This document shows, one piece after another, positions 55,533-63,375 of a stretch of 64,000 nt of DNA (positions within the stretch are counted from its first letter, which is position 1; each line of letters begins with the position of its first letter). The notes beneath the pieces are model-generated. The model saw nothing but the letters and a program-made list of their open reading frames with translations. It did not search any database and was not told the DNA's origin. The DNA comes from Mucilaginibacter rigui (GTDB lineage Bacteria > Bacteroidota > Bacteroidia > Sphingobacteriales > Sphingobacteriaceae), in the NCBI RefSeq assembly GCF_014773275.1, contig NZ_JACWMW010000002.1, forward strand, positions 1,116,001 through 1,180,000, in the 5' to 3' direction. The translations under genes and the position numbers were made by a program.

Positions 55533-55551
55533 TTAAAGGAGGATAGTAAAA

Positions 55552-56019
55552 ATGAGAAAGTCAAAACCGAAAAAGAGAATCCTTCTTCCTGATCCGAAAT
55601 TCAATGATATTTTGGTAACCAGGTTTGTAAATAACATGATGTTTGACGGTAAAAAATCTACCGCTTACACCATATTCTACAATGCAGTTGAGATAGTAGA
55701 GAAAAAAACAAGCGAAAACGGGTTAGATACCTGGAAAAAAGCTTTGAACAATGTAATGCCTGCTGTTGAAGTAAAAAGCCGCCGTGTTGGTGGTGCAAAC
55801 TTCCAGGTACCTACAGAGGTTCGCCCTGAACGTAAAGTTGCTTTGGGTATGAAATGGTTGATCAGCTATGCTCGTCGCCGTGGTGAAAAAACCATGATGG
55901 AGAAATTAGCCGGCGAGATCATATCTGCTGCTAAAGGTGAAGGTGCTGCCGTGAAGAAGAAAGAAGATACGCACAAAATGGCTGAGGCTAACAAAGCGTT
56001 CTCTCACTTTAGATTCTAA
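55552..56019 (+). CDS. rpsG: 30S ribosomal protein S7
   Basis: The 155-residue protein matches S7, the assembly-initiating protein of the 30S head: starting [20 protein letters not shown], with [20 protein letters not shown] and [20 protein letters not shown], ending [19 protein letters not shown]-like sequence (AAAGGAGGATAG) lies before the ATG at 55552, one of few in the window. In E. coli, S7 is a translational repressor of this operon; that cannot be judged here. An A+T-rich palindrome separates it from fusA. Confidence 0.99.
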   Translation: MRKSKPKKRILLPDPKFNDILVTRFVNNMMFDGKKSTAYTIFYNAVEIVEKKTSENGLDTWKKALNNVMPAVEVKSRRVGGANFQVPTEVRPERKVALGMKWLISYARRRGEKTMMEKLAGEIISAAKGEGAAVKKKEDTHKMAEANKAFSHFRF

Positions 56020-56025
56020 AAAATA

Positions 56026-56107
56026 ATTAGCGATTTAGCGAATTGGTGATTTATTGATTTGGTAACATGTTACTAATTCTAAAATCACTAATTCGCTAAT
56101 TCAATAA
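56026..56107. repeat. A+T-rich imperfect inverted repeat, copy 2
   Basis: AATTAGCGATTTAGCGAATT at the left and AATCACTAATTCGCTAATTC at the right are inverted copies. It lies between rpsG and fusA and is related to the element at 17519-17602. Confidence 0.65.
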
Positions 56108-56120
56108 ATAAATAATTGAA

Positions 56121-58232
56121 ATGTCAAGAGATCTAAGATATACAAGAAACATAGGTATTGCCGCCCACATTGATGCCGGTAAAACCACTACTACAGAGCG
56201 TATTCTGTATTACTCGGGTGTTAGCCATAAAATTGGTGAAGTACACGAGGGTGCAGCTACCATGGACTGGATGGCGCAAGAGCAGGAGCGTGGTATTACC
56301 ATTACATCTGCAGCTACCACCGTTAACTGGAAATACAGGGGCCAAAACTATCACATGAACATCATCGATACCCCGGGACACGTGGATTTTACCGTTGAGG
56401 TAAACCGCTCGTTACGTGTATTGGATGGTTTGGTTTTCCTTTTCAGCGCGGTTGATGGTGTTGAGCCACAATCAGAAACCAACTGGAGGCTTGCTAACAA
56501 CTATAACGTTGCCCGTATAGGTTTCGTTAACAAGATGGACCGTTCTGGTGCCGACTTCTTAAACGTTGTTAAACAGGTAAAAAGCATGTTAGGCAGCAAC
56601 GCTGTTCCGCTTCAGTTACCAATTGGTGCCGAAGAGAACTTTAAAGGCGTGGTTGATTTAATTAACTGGAGAGGTATTGTTTGGAACGAGCATGATAAAG
56701 GTATGACCTTTACTGAAGTGCCTATTCCTGATGATATGCTTGAAGAAGCAACCGAGTGGAGAGAGAAATTGCTTGAATCAGTTGCTGAGTACGACGAAAG
56801 CCTGATGGAGAAATTCTTTGATGCTCCTGAAACCATTACTGAGCGCGAAGTACTTGATGCTTTACGTAAAGCGGTTTTAGATGCTAAGATAGTTCCTATG
56901 GTTTGCGGTTCATCTTTCAAAAACAAAGGTGTACAAACCATGCTTGATTATGTGATGGAGTTACTTCCTTCACCAATGGATGTTGAAGGTATTATTGGTA
57001 CCAACCCCGATACAGGCGAAGAAGTATTACGTAAACCGGATGTTAAAGAGCCATTTGCTGCATTGGCATTTAAAATTGCTACCGATCCATTCGTAGGTCG
57101 TTTATGCTTTATCCGCGTATACTCTGGTAACCTGGATGCTGGTTCATATGTACACAACATGCGTTCAGATAACAAAGAGCGTATCTCCCGTATCTTCCAG
57201 ATGCACGCTAACAAGCAAAACCCTATCCCTAACGTAGGTGCAGGTGATATTGCAGCGGTAGTAGGCTTTAAGGATATCAAAACAGGTGATACACTTTGTG
57301 ACGAGAAACACCCTATCATCCTTGAATCTATGAACTTCCCTGACCCGGTTATCGGTTTGGCTATTGAGCCAAAAACTCAGGCTGACGTTGATAAATTAGG
57401 TATGGCTTTGGGTAAATTAGCCGAAGAGGATCCAACCTTCCGTGTAAATTCTGATGAAGAAACCGGCCAAACTGTAATTAGCGGTATGGGCGAGCTTCAC
57501 CTGGATATCATCATGGACCGTCTTAAACGCGAGTTTAAGGTAGAGGTTAACCAGGGTGCCCCACAAGTTGCTTACAAAGAATCTATCACAGGTACTATAC
57601 AACACCGCGAAACATACAAGAAACAAACCGGTGGCCGTGGTAAATTTGCCGATATACAGGTTGTATTATCACCAAATGACGAAGGTAAAGAAGGTTTACA
57701 GTTTGTGAACGAAATTAGCGGTGGTTCAATCCCTCGTGAGTTTATCCCATCTGTTGAAAAAGGCTTCGCTGCTTCAATGGCAAATGGTGTATTAGCAGGT
57801 TACCCGTTAACCAGCTTAAAAGTAAGGTTAATTGATGGTTCGTTCCACGCGGTCGATTCAGATGCGCTATCTTTTGAGTTAGCTGCTAAGATGGCTTACC
57901 GTGAGGCATTGCCAAAATGTAAACCGGTATTGCTTGAGCCTATCATGAAGATCGAGATCCTTACCCCTGAAGAAAACATGGGTGATGTTATCGGTGATAT
58001 GAACCGTCGTCGTGGCCAGCTGTTAGGTATGGATAGCCGCGCAGGTGCACAGGTAATTAAAGCAACTGTACCACTTTCAGAAATGTTTGGTTATGTAACC
58101 CAGTTACGTACTATCACTTCTGGCCGTGCTACTTCAACCATGGAGTTTGATCACTATGCTGAAGCACCACGTAACGTACAGGAAGAAGTAGTTGCCAAAG
58201 CAAAAGGCAAAAGAGCTGCTGCAAACGCGTAA
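56121..58232 (+). CDS. fusA: Elongation factor G
   Basis: The 703-residue protein has the EF-G layout. The GTPase G1 motif [15 protein letters not shown] is near residues 15-29, followed by [18 protein letters not shown] and GSSFKNKG, and then domains II-V with [20 protein letters not shown] at the end. It catalyses ribosomal translocation. It is the third gene of the str cluster, separated from rpsG by the A+T-rich palindrome and from rpsJ by an attenuator-like hairpin. No Bacteroidota-specific second EF-G lies next to it. Confidence 0.99.
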   Translation: MSRDLRYTRNIGIAAHIDAGKTTTTERILYYSGVSHKIGEVHEGAATMDWMAQEQERGITITSAATTVNWKYRGQNYHMNIIDTPGHVDFTVEVNRSLRVLDGLVFLFSAVDGVEPQSETNWRLANNYNVARIGFVNKMDRSGADFLNVVKQVKSMLGSNAVPLQLPIGAEENFKGVVDLINWRGIVWNEHDKGMTFTEVPIPDDMLEEATEWREKLLESVAEYDESLMEKFFDAPETITEREVLDALRKAVLDAKIVPMVCGSSFKNKGVQTMLDYVMELLPSPMDVEGIIGTNPDTGEEVLRKPDVKEPFAALAFKIATDPFVGRLCFIRVYSGNLDAGSYVHNMRSDNKERISRIFQMHANKQNPIPNVGAGDIAAVVGFKDIKTGDTLCDEKHPIILESMNFPDPVIGLAIEPKTQADVDKLGMALGKLAEEDPTFRVNSDEETGQTVISGMGELHLDIIMDRLKREFKVEVNQGAPQVAYKESITGTIQHRETYKKQTGGRGKFADIQVVLSPNDEGKEGLQFVNEISGGSIPREFIPSVEKGFAASMANGVLAGYPLTSLKVRLIDGSFHAVDSDALSFELAAKMAYREALPKCKPVLLEPIMKIEILTPEENMGDVIGDMNRRRGQLLGMDSRAGAQVIKATVPLSEMFGYVTQLRTITSGRATSTMEFDHYAEAPRNVQEEVVAKAKGKRAAANA

Positions 58233-58241
58233 ATAAAGATT

Positions 58242-58274
58242 AGTTGATCGGGTGTAATCCCCGATCAACTTTTC
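58242..58274 (+). terminator. Terminator or attenuator between fusA and rpsJ
   Basis: AGTTGATCGGG (58242-58252) and CCCGATCAACT (58260-58270) form a perfect 11-bp stem with a 7-base loop, followed by TTTC. The short T-run suggests partial read-through into rpsJ. Confidence 0.7.
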
Positions 58275-58338
58275 AAATCAAATAAATAATCGGCCGCTAT
58301 AATAAATAGCTCTTATAACGGTCATAAACAAAAACAAA

Positions 58339-58644
58339 ATGAGCCAAAGAATCAGGATCAAATTAAAATCGTACGATTACAACTTGGTTGATAAATCAGC
58401 CGAGAAGATCGTTAAAACAGTAAAGCCAACAGGCGCTGTAGTTAGCGGGCCACTTCCGTTACCAACCGAAAAGAAAATTTTCACTGTTTTACGTTCACCA
58501 CACGTTAACAAAAAAGCACGTGAGCAATTCCAGTTATGCTCTTACAAGCGTTTATTGGATATCTACAGCTCAAACTCAAAAACTGTAGATGCGCTGATGA
58601 AGCTTGAATTGCCAAGCGGTGTTGAAGTTGAGATCAAAGTGTGA
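58339..58644 (+). CDS. rpsJ: 30S ribosomal protein S10
   Basis: The 101-residue protein is S10/Nus[61 protein letters not shown] and the ending [11 protein letters not shown]. In most bacteria it is followed at once by rplC. Here a terminator, a long palindrome and about 4.1 kb of unrelated genes come between. S10 also acts in transcription antitermination with NusB. Confidence 0.99.
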   Translation: MSQRIRIKLKSYDYNLVDKSAEKIVKTVKPTGAVVSGPLPLPTEKKIFTVLRSPHVNKKAREQFQLCSYKRLLDIYSSNSKTVDALMKLELPSGVEVEIKV

Positions 58645-58662
58645 TAGTACCGGAAGATCTAT

Positions 58663-58697
58663 AAAAAAAGCCATTCTTGAAAAAGAATGGCTTTTTT
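58663..58697 (+). terminator. Strong terminator after rpsJ
   Basis: AGCCATTCTT (58669-58678) and AAGAATGGCT (58683-58692) form a perfect 10-bp stem extended by A/T pairs, with a tight loop and TTTTTT after it. It isolates rpsJ from what follows. Confidence 0.92.
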
Positions 58698-58719
58698 GTT
58701 GCTGCAATGCGTTATTATA

Positions 58720-58817
58720 AACAAATGTTATTGCGAGCGATAGCGTGGCAATCTCATAGGGTAAGCGGATATGTTAAGATTGCCACGTCGCTATCGCTCC
58801 TCGTAATAACATTTGTT
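58720..58817. repeat. REP-like long palindrome, copy 2
   Basis: Arms of about 34-40 bases (58720-58753 and 58777-58817) with the core GTTATTGCGAGCGATAGCG are inverted with small bulges. The right arm contains AGATTGCCACGTCGCTATCG. The core GCGAGCGATAGCGTGGCAATC is the same family as copy 1 at 16164. It ends 2 bases before the stop of the convergent VOC gene. Confidence 0.85.
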
Positions 58818-58819
58818 GC

Positions 58820-59230
58820 TTATTGGTGTTCCGGCATGCCATTTGGATCCATCCACGCAATTTCCCATAGGTGGCCGTCAAGGTCTTCGTAGCTATGCTG
58901 GTACATAAAGCCGTAATCGGTTGGTGGGTTAGGTATATTAGCACCCGCTGCCTCTGCTTTGCCTATCATTTCATTAACGGCATCTTTGCTCCCGGCAGAT
59001 AGGCATATGATGCATTCTACCGCTTTACGGGCATTTACAATTTCTTTTTTAGTGAAGGTTTGGAAGAACGGTTCTGTTAGCAACATCACATAAATGGTAT
59101 CGCTGATGATCATGCAGGTTGCCTTCTCGTTGGTAAATTGCGGGTTAAACGTATAACCAAGTTTGGTAAAGAATGCTACCGACTTATCAAGGTTTTTAAC
59201 GGGAAGGTTTAAAAAAATTTGAGTTGCCAT
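58820..59230 (-). CDS. VOC-family (glyoxalase/bleomycin-fold) protein
   Basis: The 136-residue protein is of the vicinal-oxygen-chelate fold: IFLNLPVKNLDKSVAFFTKL at the start and YGFMYQHSYEDLDGHLWEIA near the end. These are typical of single-domain VOC proteins in Bacteroidota. It has a strong promoter (59254-59283) of its own. The fold is shared by lactoylglutathione lyases, dioxygenases and antibiotic-binding proteins, and the substrate is unknown. It lies between rpsJ and the other interrupting genes. Confidence 0.9.
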   Translation of the reverse strand: MATQIFLNLPVKNLDKSVAFFTKLGYTFNPQFTNEKATCMIISDTIYVMLLTEPFFQTFTKKEIVNARKAVECIICLSAGSKDAVNEMIGKAEAAGANIPNPPTDYGFMYQHSYEDLDGHLWEIAWMDPNGMPEHQ

Positions 59231-59253
59231 GTTTTTGAGTTGTTTTTATTATC

Positions 59254-59283
59254 CAAAGGTATGGGCGCAAAGCTATACTGCAA
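59254..59283 (-). promoter_or_regulatory. Promoter of the first VOC gene
   Basis: On the minus strand TTG (59281-59283) and TACCTTTG (59254-59261) are 19 bases apart, an exact match to the Bacteroidota promoter layout. Confidence 0.82.
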
Positions 59284-59323
59284 ATGCGCAAAAACGACAA
59301 TTTTAGGGGGCTTTTGCGACATG

Positions 59324-59689
59324 TTATTTAACCACTTCTGTAAAAGTGATACGGTTTAAAAATGGGTCGTTCACCGTCATCTCTATCGAATCGGTGTTCC
59401 ATTCAGGTACTTCTAAACCGGGGTAGTTATATTTGTATTGTTTGGCTATCAACTGTTCGTGAAAGGCTTTTAAGCCTGTGAAGTTTTCAACGCGAAACTG
59501 CGAACCGGGGCTGGCATCACCATGATGTTCGGACAGGTGGAATTGCACATCGTTTAAGGATAGTTGCATGTAAACAGGCACGCCTTCTACACCGTGTTTC
59601 CAGTCGATTTTAAAACCAAGCCAGTCTACATAAAACTCAATAGCTTTATCATAATCAAACATCCTGAAGATGGGTTTTATAGTTGTCAT
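59324..59689 (-). CDS. Glyoxalase-superfamily protein (second VOC-like gene)
   Basis: The 121-residue protein is a glyoxalase/bleomycin-resistance-like fold: IFRMFDYDKAIEFYVDWLGF, then GVPVYMQLSLNDVQFHLSEH and SIEMTVNDPFLNRITF. It differs clearly from the VOC gene at 58820 and has no evident close relation to a specific resistance protein. The start overlaps the stop of the EVE-domain gene in an ATGA arrangement, so the two are translationally coupled. Function is unknown. Confidence 0.88.
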   Translation of the reverse strand: MTTIKPIFRMFDYDKAIEFYVDWLGFKIDWKHGVEGVPVYMQLSLNDVQFHLSEHHGDASPGSQFRVENFTGLKAFHEQLIAKQYKYNYPGLEVPEWNTDSIEMTVNDPFLNRITFTEVVK

Positions 59690-60129
59690 AGATAGTCCTC
59701 CTTATTTGCTAAAAAATCAAGCCAAACACCTTCCAATTCATCAACCAAATGTGGCCTGATGGAAATACCCGATGCCTGTGGCGCCCAGGTTTGTTCGGCA
59801 AGGTTACCTGTTTTTAATATATCAAATGTTAATATAGGTTCTTTTTCGGGGTTCAGTAAAACATCAATACTGATGTTAATGCGGTAATAGATGCGCCCCT
59901 TGCGCGATGCCAGGTAGGGCTCAGATTGGATGTACCCCGAGCCGAAAATGCCTTTTGGTTCAACACCCAGGCGTACCAGGTAAGCCCTGTCGCCGGGTTG
60001 GATGGTTTTATGGCTGGCAACGCTCCAGTTATCTACTAATTTGCCGGTAGTATTAAGCTTTTCTATATCAGCGTCAATATTTTCCCACTTAAACTTAACG
60101 GGGTTCCAGCCAAAAAGGTAAGCTTTCAT
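59686..60129 (-). CDS. EVE-like (PUA-fold) domain protein
   Basis: The 147-residue protein is essentially one domain. It begins MKAYLFGWNPVKFKWENIDA and continues with SHKTIQPGDRAYLVRLGVEP and KGIFGSGYIQSEPYL. This is the EVE/PUA-like pattern seen in the N-terminal part of HNH and McrBC-type proteins that recognise modified bases. Here it is stand-alone, without a nuclease partner in the operon. The start of the next gene overlaps its stop by 4 bases, and its own start overlaps the preceding stop by one base (TAATG). A nucleic-acid-reading role is inferred. Confidence 0.74.
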   Translation of the reverse strand: MKAYLFGWNPVKFKWENIDADIEKLNTTGKLVDNWSVASHKTIQPGDRAYLVRLGVEPKGIFGSGYIQSEPYLASRKGRIYYRINISIDVLLNPEKEPILTFDILKTGNLAEQTWAPQASGISIRPHLVDELEGVWLDFLANKEDYL

Positions 60130-60857
60130 TATCCTTTACCCGTTAGCTCGTCGTTTTTATTACGTTCGGTTTGCAGCTCACGGGCAAGTTTCTTTTCCTT
60201 CTCGTTGGCTTTGGTTTTATAAGCTTTGTATTCTTCTTCCAGTTCGTTATAAAGCTTAATACGGTAGCTGGCTTCGCGGCTGTGGCTGCCAGAACGGGCA
60301 ATAACAATAGCAGCTATTGCGCCAAAGCTTATTACAAGCCCCCACATAATTAAGTTATAGGTTGATTTTGAAAGCGGCATGCCTAATAAGCTTACCTCAT
60401 CAACCTTTGCTTTTGACTGGGCGAGGGATTGGTCTTTTGTAGCTGCTGACGCTTTTAGCGTATCTATGGTTTTTGTTTGCTCCGCAAGCGTAGCCTTTGC
60501 TTCTGTTAATTGCTTGCGCGTTATACGAAGGGTATCGTTATAATTTTTAAATAAAGCAGCTACCAGTGGCTGCTGATAGTTATATACTTTGGTTAGTAAA
60601 TATTGATATTGCCCGCGTAAGCTTTTATCTACCGGTGCAGCGGGTTGTGCAGGGGCAAGTGCTCGTTGCTGTACGGGAGTTGTTGCCGCCGCATTAACGG
60701 GTGGCGTTACCGGTTTTTTATAGGCGTTATATGTAGGTTTTGCAGCAGTTGTTTTTACAGCAGCGGCTTTTTTTGTGGTGTCTTGCGCGTAAGTAAAGCC
60801 GCTGTAACTTAATAGGAGTGTTATGAATAGTATCTGTAATTTAAAAAGCTTCATCAT
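60129..60857 (-). CDS. Exported membrane-anchored coiled-coil protein, function unknown
   Basis: The 242-residue protein has a signal peptide (MMKLFKLQILFITLLLSYSG), then an Ala/Pro/Thr/Lys-rich linker to about residue 78. A helical coiled-coil segment runs to about residue 160. One membrane helix lies near residues 168-187 (LIMWGLVISFGAIAAIVIAR), and the tail of about 50 residues is highly charged. No family is recognised. It leads the minus-strand operon with the EVE-like and second VOC-like genes. The design suggests an envelope tether, but this is inference only. Confidence 0.68.
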   Translation of the reverse strand: MMKLFKLQILFITLLLSYSGFTYAQDTTKKAAAVKTTAAKPTYNAYKKPVTPPVNAAATTPVQQRALAPAQPAAPVDKSLRGQYQYLLTKVYNYQQPLVAALFKNYNDTLRITRKQLTEAKATLAEQTKTIDTLKASAATKDQSLAQSKAKVDEVSLLGMPLSKSTYNLIMWGLVISFGAIAAIVIARSGSHSREASYRIKLYNELEEEYKAYKTKANEKEKKLARELQTERNKNDELTGKG

Positions 60858-61085
60858 ATAAATATTAGGTTCGGGGGGCGGATTATAGGATAGGGTAGTT
60901 TTTTTAATTTGGTATAATATGTTTAACGTAATAAATTACTTTAAAGTTTATAAATATTCTTCATATATAGTGCAAACTTCACTATTATCTTTACAATAAG
61001 CAGCTGTAATGTATAAAAAAGATGTTAACTATATATTATAGCGTGTAATTATCAAAAGCATATATTAGCCTTTTTAATTTATACT

Positions 61086-62345
61086 ATGCGGATAGGTATT
61101 ATAGGTTTGGGCGATATGGGCCGTTTGTATGCCAAAGCTTTTGCAATAGCGGGTTATACAGTATGCGGTTGCGATATGCCCATTAACCGGGAACGACTGG
61201 AAAACGAACTAAGCCCCCTGGGGATTACCCTGATGGATCACGGGAAAGATGTATCGCGTGTAAGCGACCTGATCATCTACTCGGTTGAGGCCGATAAGCT
61301 GGAACAGGTGGTGGCCCAATACGGGCCTGCAACTAAGTACGGCGCCATAGTAGCCGGGCAAACCTCGGTTAAACACCCCGAAATAGCCATATTTGAAAAA
61401 TACCTGCCTGCAGATGCGCAGATCATTACCTTCCATGCCATGCACGGGCCGGGTTTTGAACCTAAAGGCCAGAAACTTATCCTGATAAACCATCGCAGCG
61501 AACCTGATGCTTATCAGCGTATGCTGGACCTGTTCACTGCAGTGGAAACCGATATAGTTGAGATAAAAGATTACCACGAACACGATAAAATAGTGGCCGA
61601 TACCCAGGCTGTTACCCACGTAGGTTTCGAGAGTATGGGCACCGCGTGGAAATCTGCCGGTTTTTTCCCCTGGGAGAATGCTTCATACGTAGGCGGGATA
61701 GATAATGTAAAGATCCTGACCACCTTGCGTATCTTTAGTTACAAAGCGCACGTGTATGCCGGTTTGGCAATCCTTAACCCATACGCGCGGCAGCAGGTAC
61801 GGCAATACGCCATGTCCGAATCTGAGTTGTTTAAGCTGATGATAAAAGAGGAAGCGGCAGAATTTAAGGCCCGGTTATACAAGGCGCGCGATTTTGTGTT
61901 CCATGAGAGCCGTAAGCCCATTATGCTTAATGATAGTGTGATGCGGGAGTTTTCGTTATCGCAAAATGCCGACCATCAAAAACCAAACTCGCACCTCAGT
62001 ATATTAAGTATGGTTGATGCCTGGTACCACCTGGGGGTAAACCCGTATGATAACCTGATATGCCAAACGCCGCCATTCAGGCTGCGCCTTGGTATTGCCG
62101 AATACCTGTTTAAGAACGAAGATCTGCTTGAGGAATCGATAGAAACCGCACTGTATGATAAAACCATCCGCGGGGATGATCTGGAGTTTCATTCGGCCGT
62201 GCGGGAGTGGAGTGCCATTATCGGCTATGGCGATATGGAAGGCTACAAGAAGCATTTTAACGAGGTACAGGCCTTCTTTAAAGGCAGGCTGGAAGAAGGC
62301 AACAAACAAAGCGCCGAACTGATACGAAGGCTGATGATGGAGTAG
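61086..62345 (+). CDS. Prephenate dehydrogenase of the fungal TYR1 type
   Basis: The 419-residue protein begins MRIGIIGLGDMGRLYAKAFA, a dinucleotide-binding fold with GLGDMG at residues 7-12. It continues with IIYSVEADKLEQVVAQYGPA, GAIVAGQTSVKHPEIAIFEK, ADTQAVTHVGFESMG, FSYKAHVYAGLAILNPYA and NSHLSILSMVDAWYHLGVNP. These blocks and their order match, from memory, yeast prephenate dehydrogenase TYR1 (NADP+) rather than the shorter bacterial TyrA enzymes. It would convert prephenate to 4-hydroxyphenylpyruvate for tyrosine synthesis. No other aromatic-pathway gene lies near it. A transfer origin is possible but not shown. Confidence 0.85.
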   Translation: MRIGIIGLGDMGRLYAKAFAIAGYTVCGCDMPINRERLENELSPLGITLMDHGKDVSRVSDLIIYSVEADKLEQVVAQYGPATKYGAIVAGQTSVKHPEIAIFEKYLPADAQIITFHAMHGPGFEPKGQKLILINHRSEPDAYQRMLDLFTAVETDIVEIKDYHEHDKIVADTQAVTHVGFESMGTAWKSAGFFPWENASYVGGIDNVKILTTLRIFSYKAHVYAGLAILNPYARQQVRQYAMSESELFKLMIKEEAAEFKARLYKARDFVFHESRKPIMLNDSVMREFSLSQNADHQKPNSHLSILSMVDAWYHLGVNPYDNLICQTPPFRLRLGIAEYLFKNEDLLEESIETALYDKTIRGDDLEFHSAVREWSAIIGYGDMEGYKKHFNEVQAFFKGRLEEGNKQSAELIRRLMME

Positions 62346-62394
62346 TCCCGCTGGTTGTTATCCTGAGCATCGCCAGGAATATATTGGCGAACTT

Positions 62395-62472
62395 TGCGTT
62401 AGGTATTGCAGTGGATACCGGCCTCTGGCTAACGCCTGCGCAGTATGAGCGTATAGCCCGGCCAAAGGCAAC
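62395..62472 (+). repeat. Dispersed intergenic repeat, copy B
   Basis: It contains TGCGTTAGGTATTGCAGTGG, ATACCGGCCTCTGGCTAACG and CCTGCGCAGTATGAGCG, ending with GGCCAAAGGCAAC, in the same order as copy A on the opposite strand at 40548-40627. Confidence 0.75.
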
Positions 62473-62651
62473 ATCCATAAATTAAATGATGCGATCATTA
62501 AAAAATGCGGCCGCCCTGGCCGCGTATACTTTAGTGTGGTTGATCTGCATAAAATGCCGTTGTAATTATTCCTTTTCCGTTCTATGCATCTCCCACAAAA
62601 CCAACTATTTCGCTTTACCGAATATTTATTTAAAAATAACTTGATAACTAT

Positions 62652-62681
62652 TTGAAAATTAATGTAAAGTTTCTATCTTTG
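62652..62681 (+). promoter_or_regulatory. rplC promoter, Bacteroidota type
   Basis: TTG (62652-62654) and TATCTTTG (62674-62681) are 19 bases apart. The start codon of rplC is 75 bases downstream of the -7 box. The 5' leader contains a CGAAG-N8-CTTCG hairpin (62715-62732), which may be regulatory. Confidence 0.85.
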
Positions 62682-62756
62682 CCGTCCCTTAAGGGGGAAA
62701 TAATATGCCTTGAACGAAGCCCTACTGCTTCGATGGGCACAAATAAAATAAAGAAA

Positions 62757-63374
62757 ATGTCAGGAATTATTGGTAAAAAAGTAGGAATGACCAGCATTTT
62801 CGATGAGGCAGGGAAAAACATTCCTTGTACAGTAATCGAAGCTGGCCCTTGCGTAGTTACTCAGATCAGGTCTGTTGAAACAGACGGGTATGCTGCTGTT
62901 CAGTTAGCGTATGGCGAGAAGAAGGAAAAAAACACCTCTGGTCCGTTAAAAGGCCATTTCCAAAAAGCCGGTACTACTCCAAAACGTAAATTAGTTGAAT
63001 TTAAAACTTTCGAAGAAGAGAAAGCTCTTGGTGACACCGTTACCGTTGAGATATTCTCTGCAGGCGATTACGTTGATGTGGTAGGTACTTCAAAAGGTAA
63101 AGGATTTCAGGGTGTTGTAAAACGTCACGGTTTTGGTGGTGTGGGTATGCAAACTCACGGTCAGCACAATCGTTTACGTGCACCAGGTTCATTGGGTGCT
63201 TCGTCTTGGCCTTCACGTGTATTTAAAGGTATGCGTATGGCTGGTCAAATGGGTAACGTTCGTGTTAAAGTGCAAAACCTTGAAGTGGTTAAAGTATTTG
63301 CCGAGCAAAACTTAATCGTGGTAAAAGGTTCAATCCCCGGAGCTAAGGGTTCATTCGTAATAGTGGATAAATAA
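62757..63374 (+). CDS. rplC: 50S ribosomal protein L3
   Basis: I chose the ATG at 62757, giving [20 protein letters not shown], the standard L3 N-terminus. The 205-residue protein has the L3 blocks [40 protein letters not shown] and [20 protein letters not shown] (glutamine and tip loop near the peptidyl transferase centre). It is followed by rplD after one base. It is the first gene of the remaining S10-type operon, with its own promoter because rpsJ is displaced by about 4.1 kb. Confidence 0.99.
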   Translation: MSGIIGKKVGMTSIFDEAGKNIPCTVIEAGPCVVTQIRSVETDGYAAVQLAYGEKKEKNTSGPLKGHFQKAGTTPKRKLVEFKTFEEEKALGDTVTVEIFSAGDYVDVVGTSKGKGFQGVVKRHGFGGVGMQTHGQHNRLRAPGSLGASSWPSRVFKGMRMAGQMGNVRVKVQNLEVVKVFAEQNLIVVKGSIPGAKGSFVIVDK

Positions 63375-63375
63375 G

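Larger units (their letters stand above)
62346..62756. other. 411-base region between the TYR1-type gene and rplC
   Basis: It holds copy B of the dispersed 80-base repeat (62395-62472), the rplC promoter (62652-62681) and a short leader with a small hairpin. No gene is apparent; the in-frame extension of rplC to 62652 would begin in the promoter and is not credible. Confidence 0.75.

Noticed and set aside
58720..58817. MITE or insertion sequence
   Set aside because: No transposase or target-site duplication was seen; the element fits a REP-like palindrome better.
58820..59689. Antibiotic (bleomycin) resistance genes
   Set aside because: The VOC fold is shared by many enzymes; nothing in the sequence supports resistance.
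62652..62756. Longer N-terminus for rplC
   Set aside because: The added residues start inside the promoter; L3 proteins begin at MSGIIGKK.
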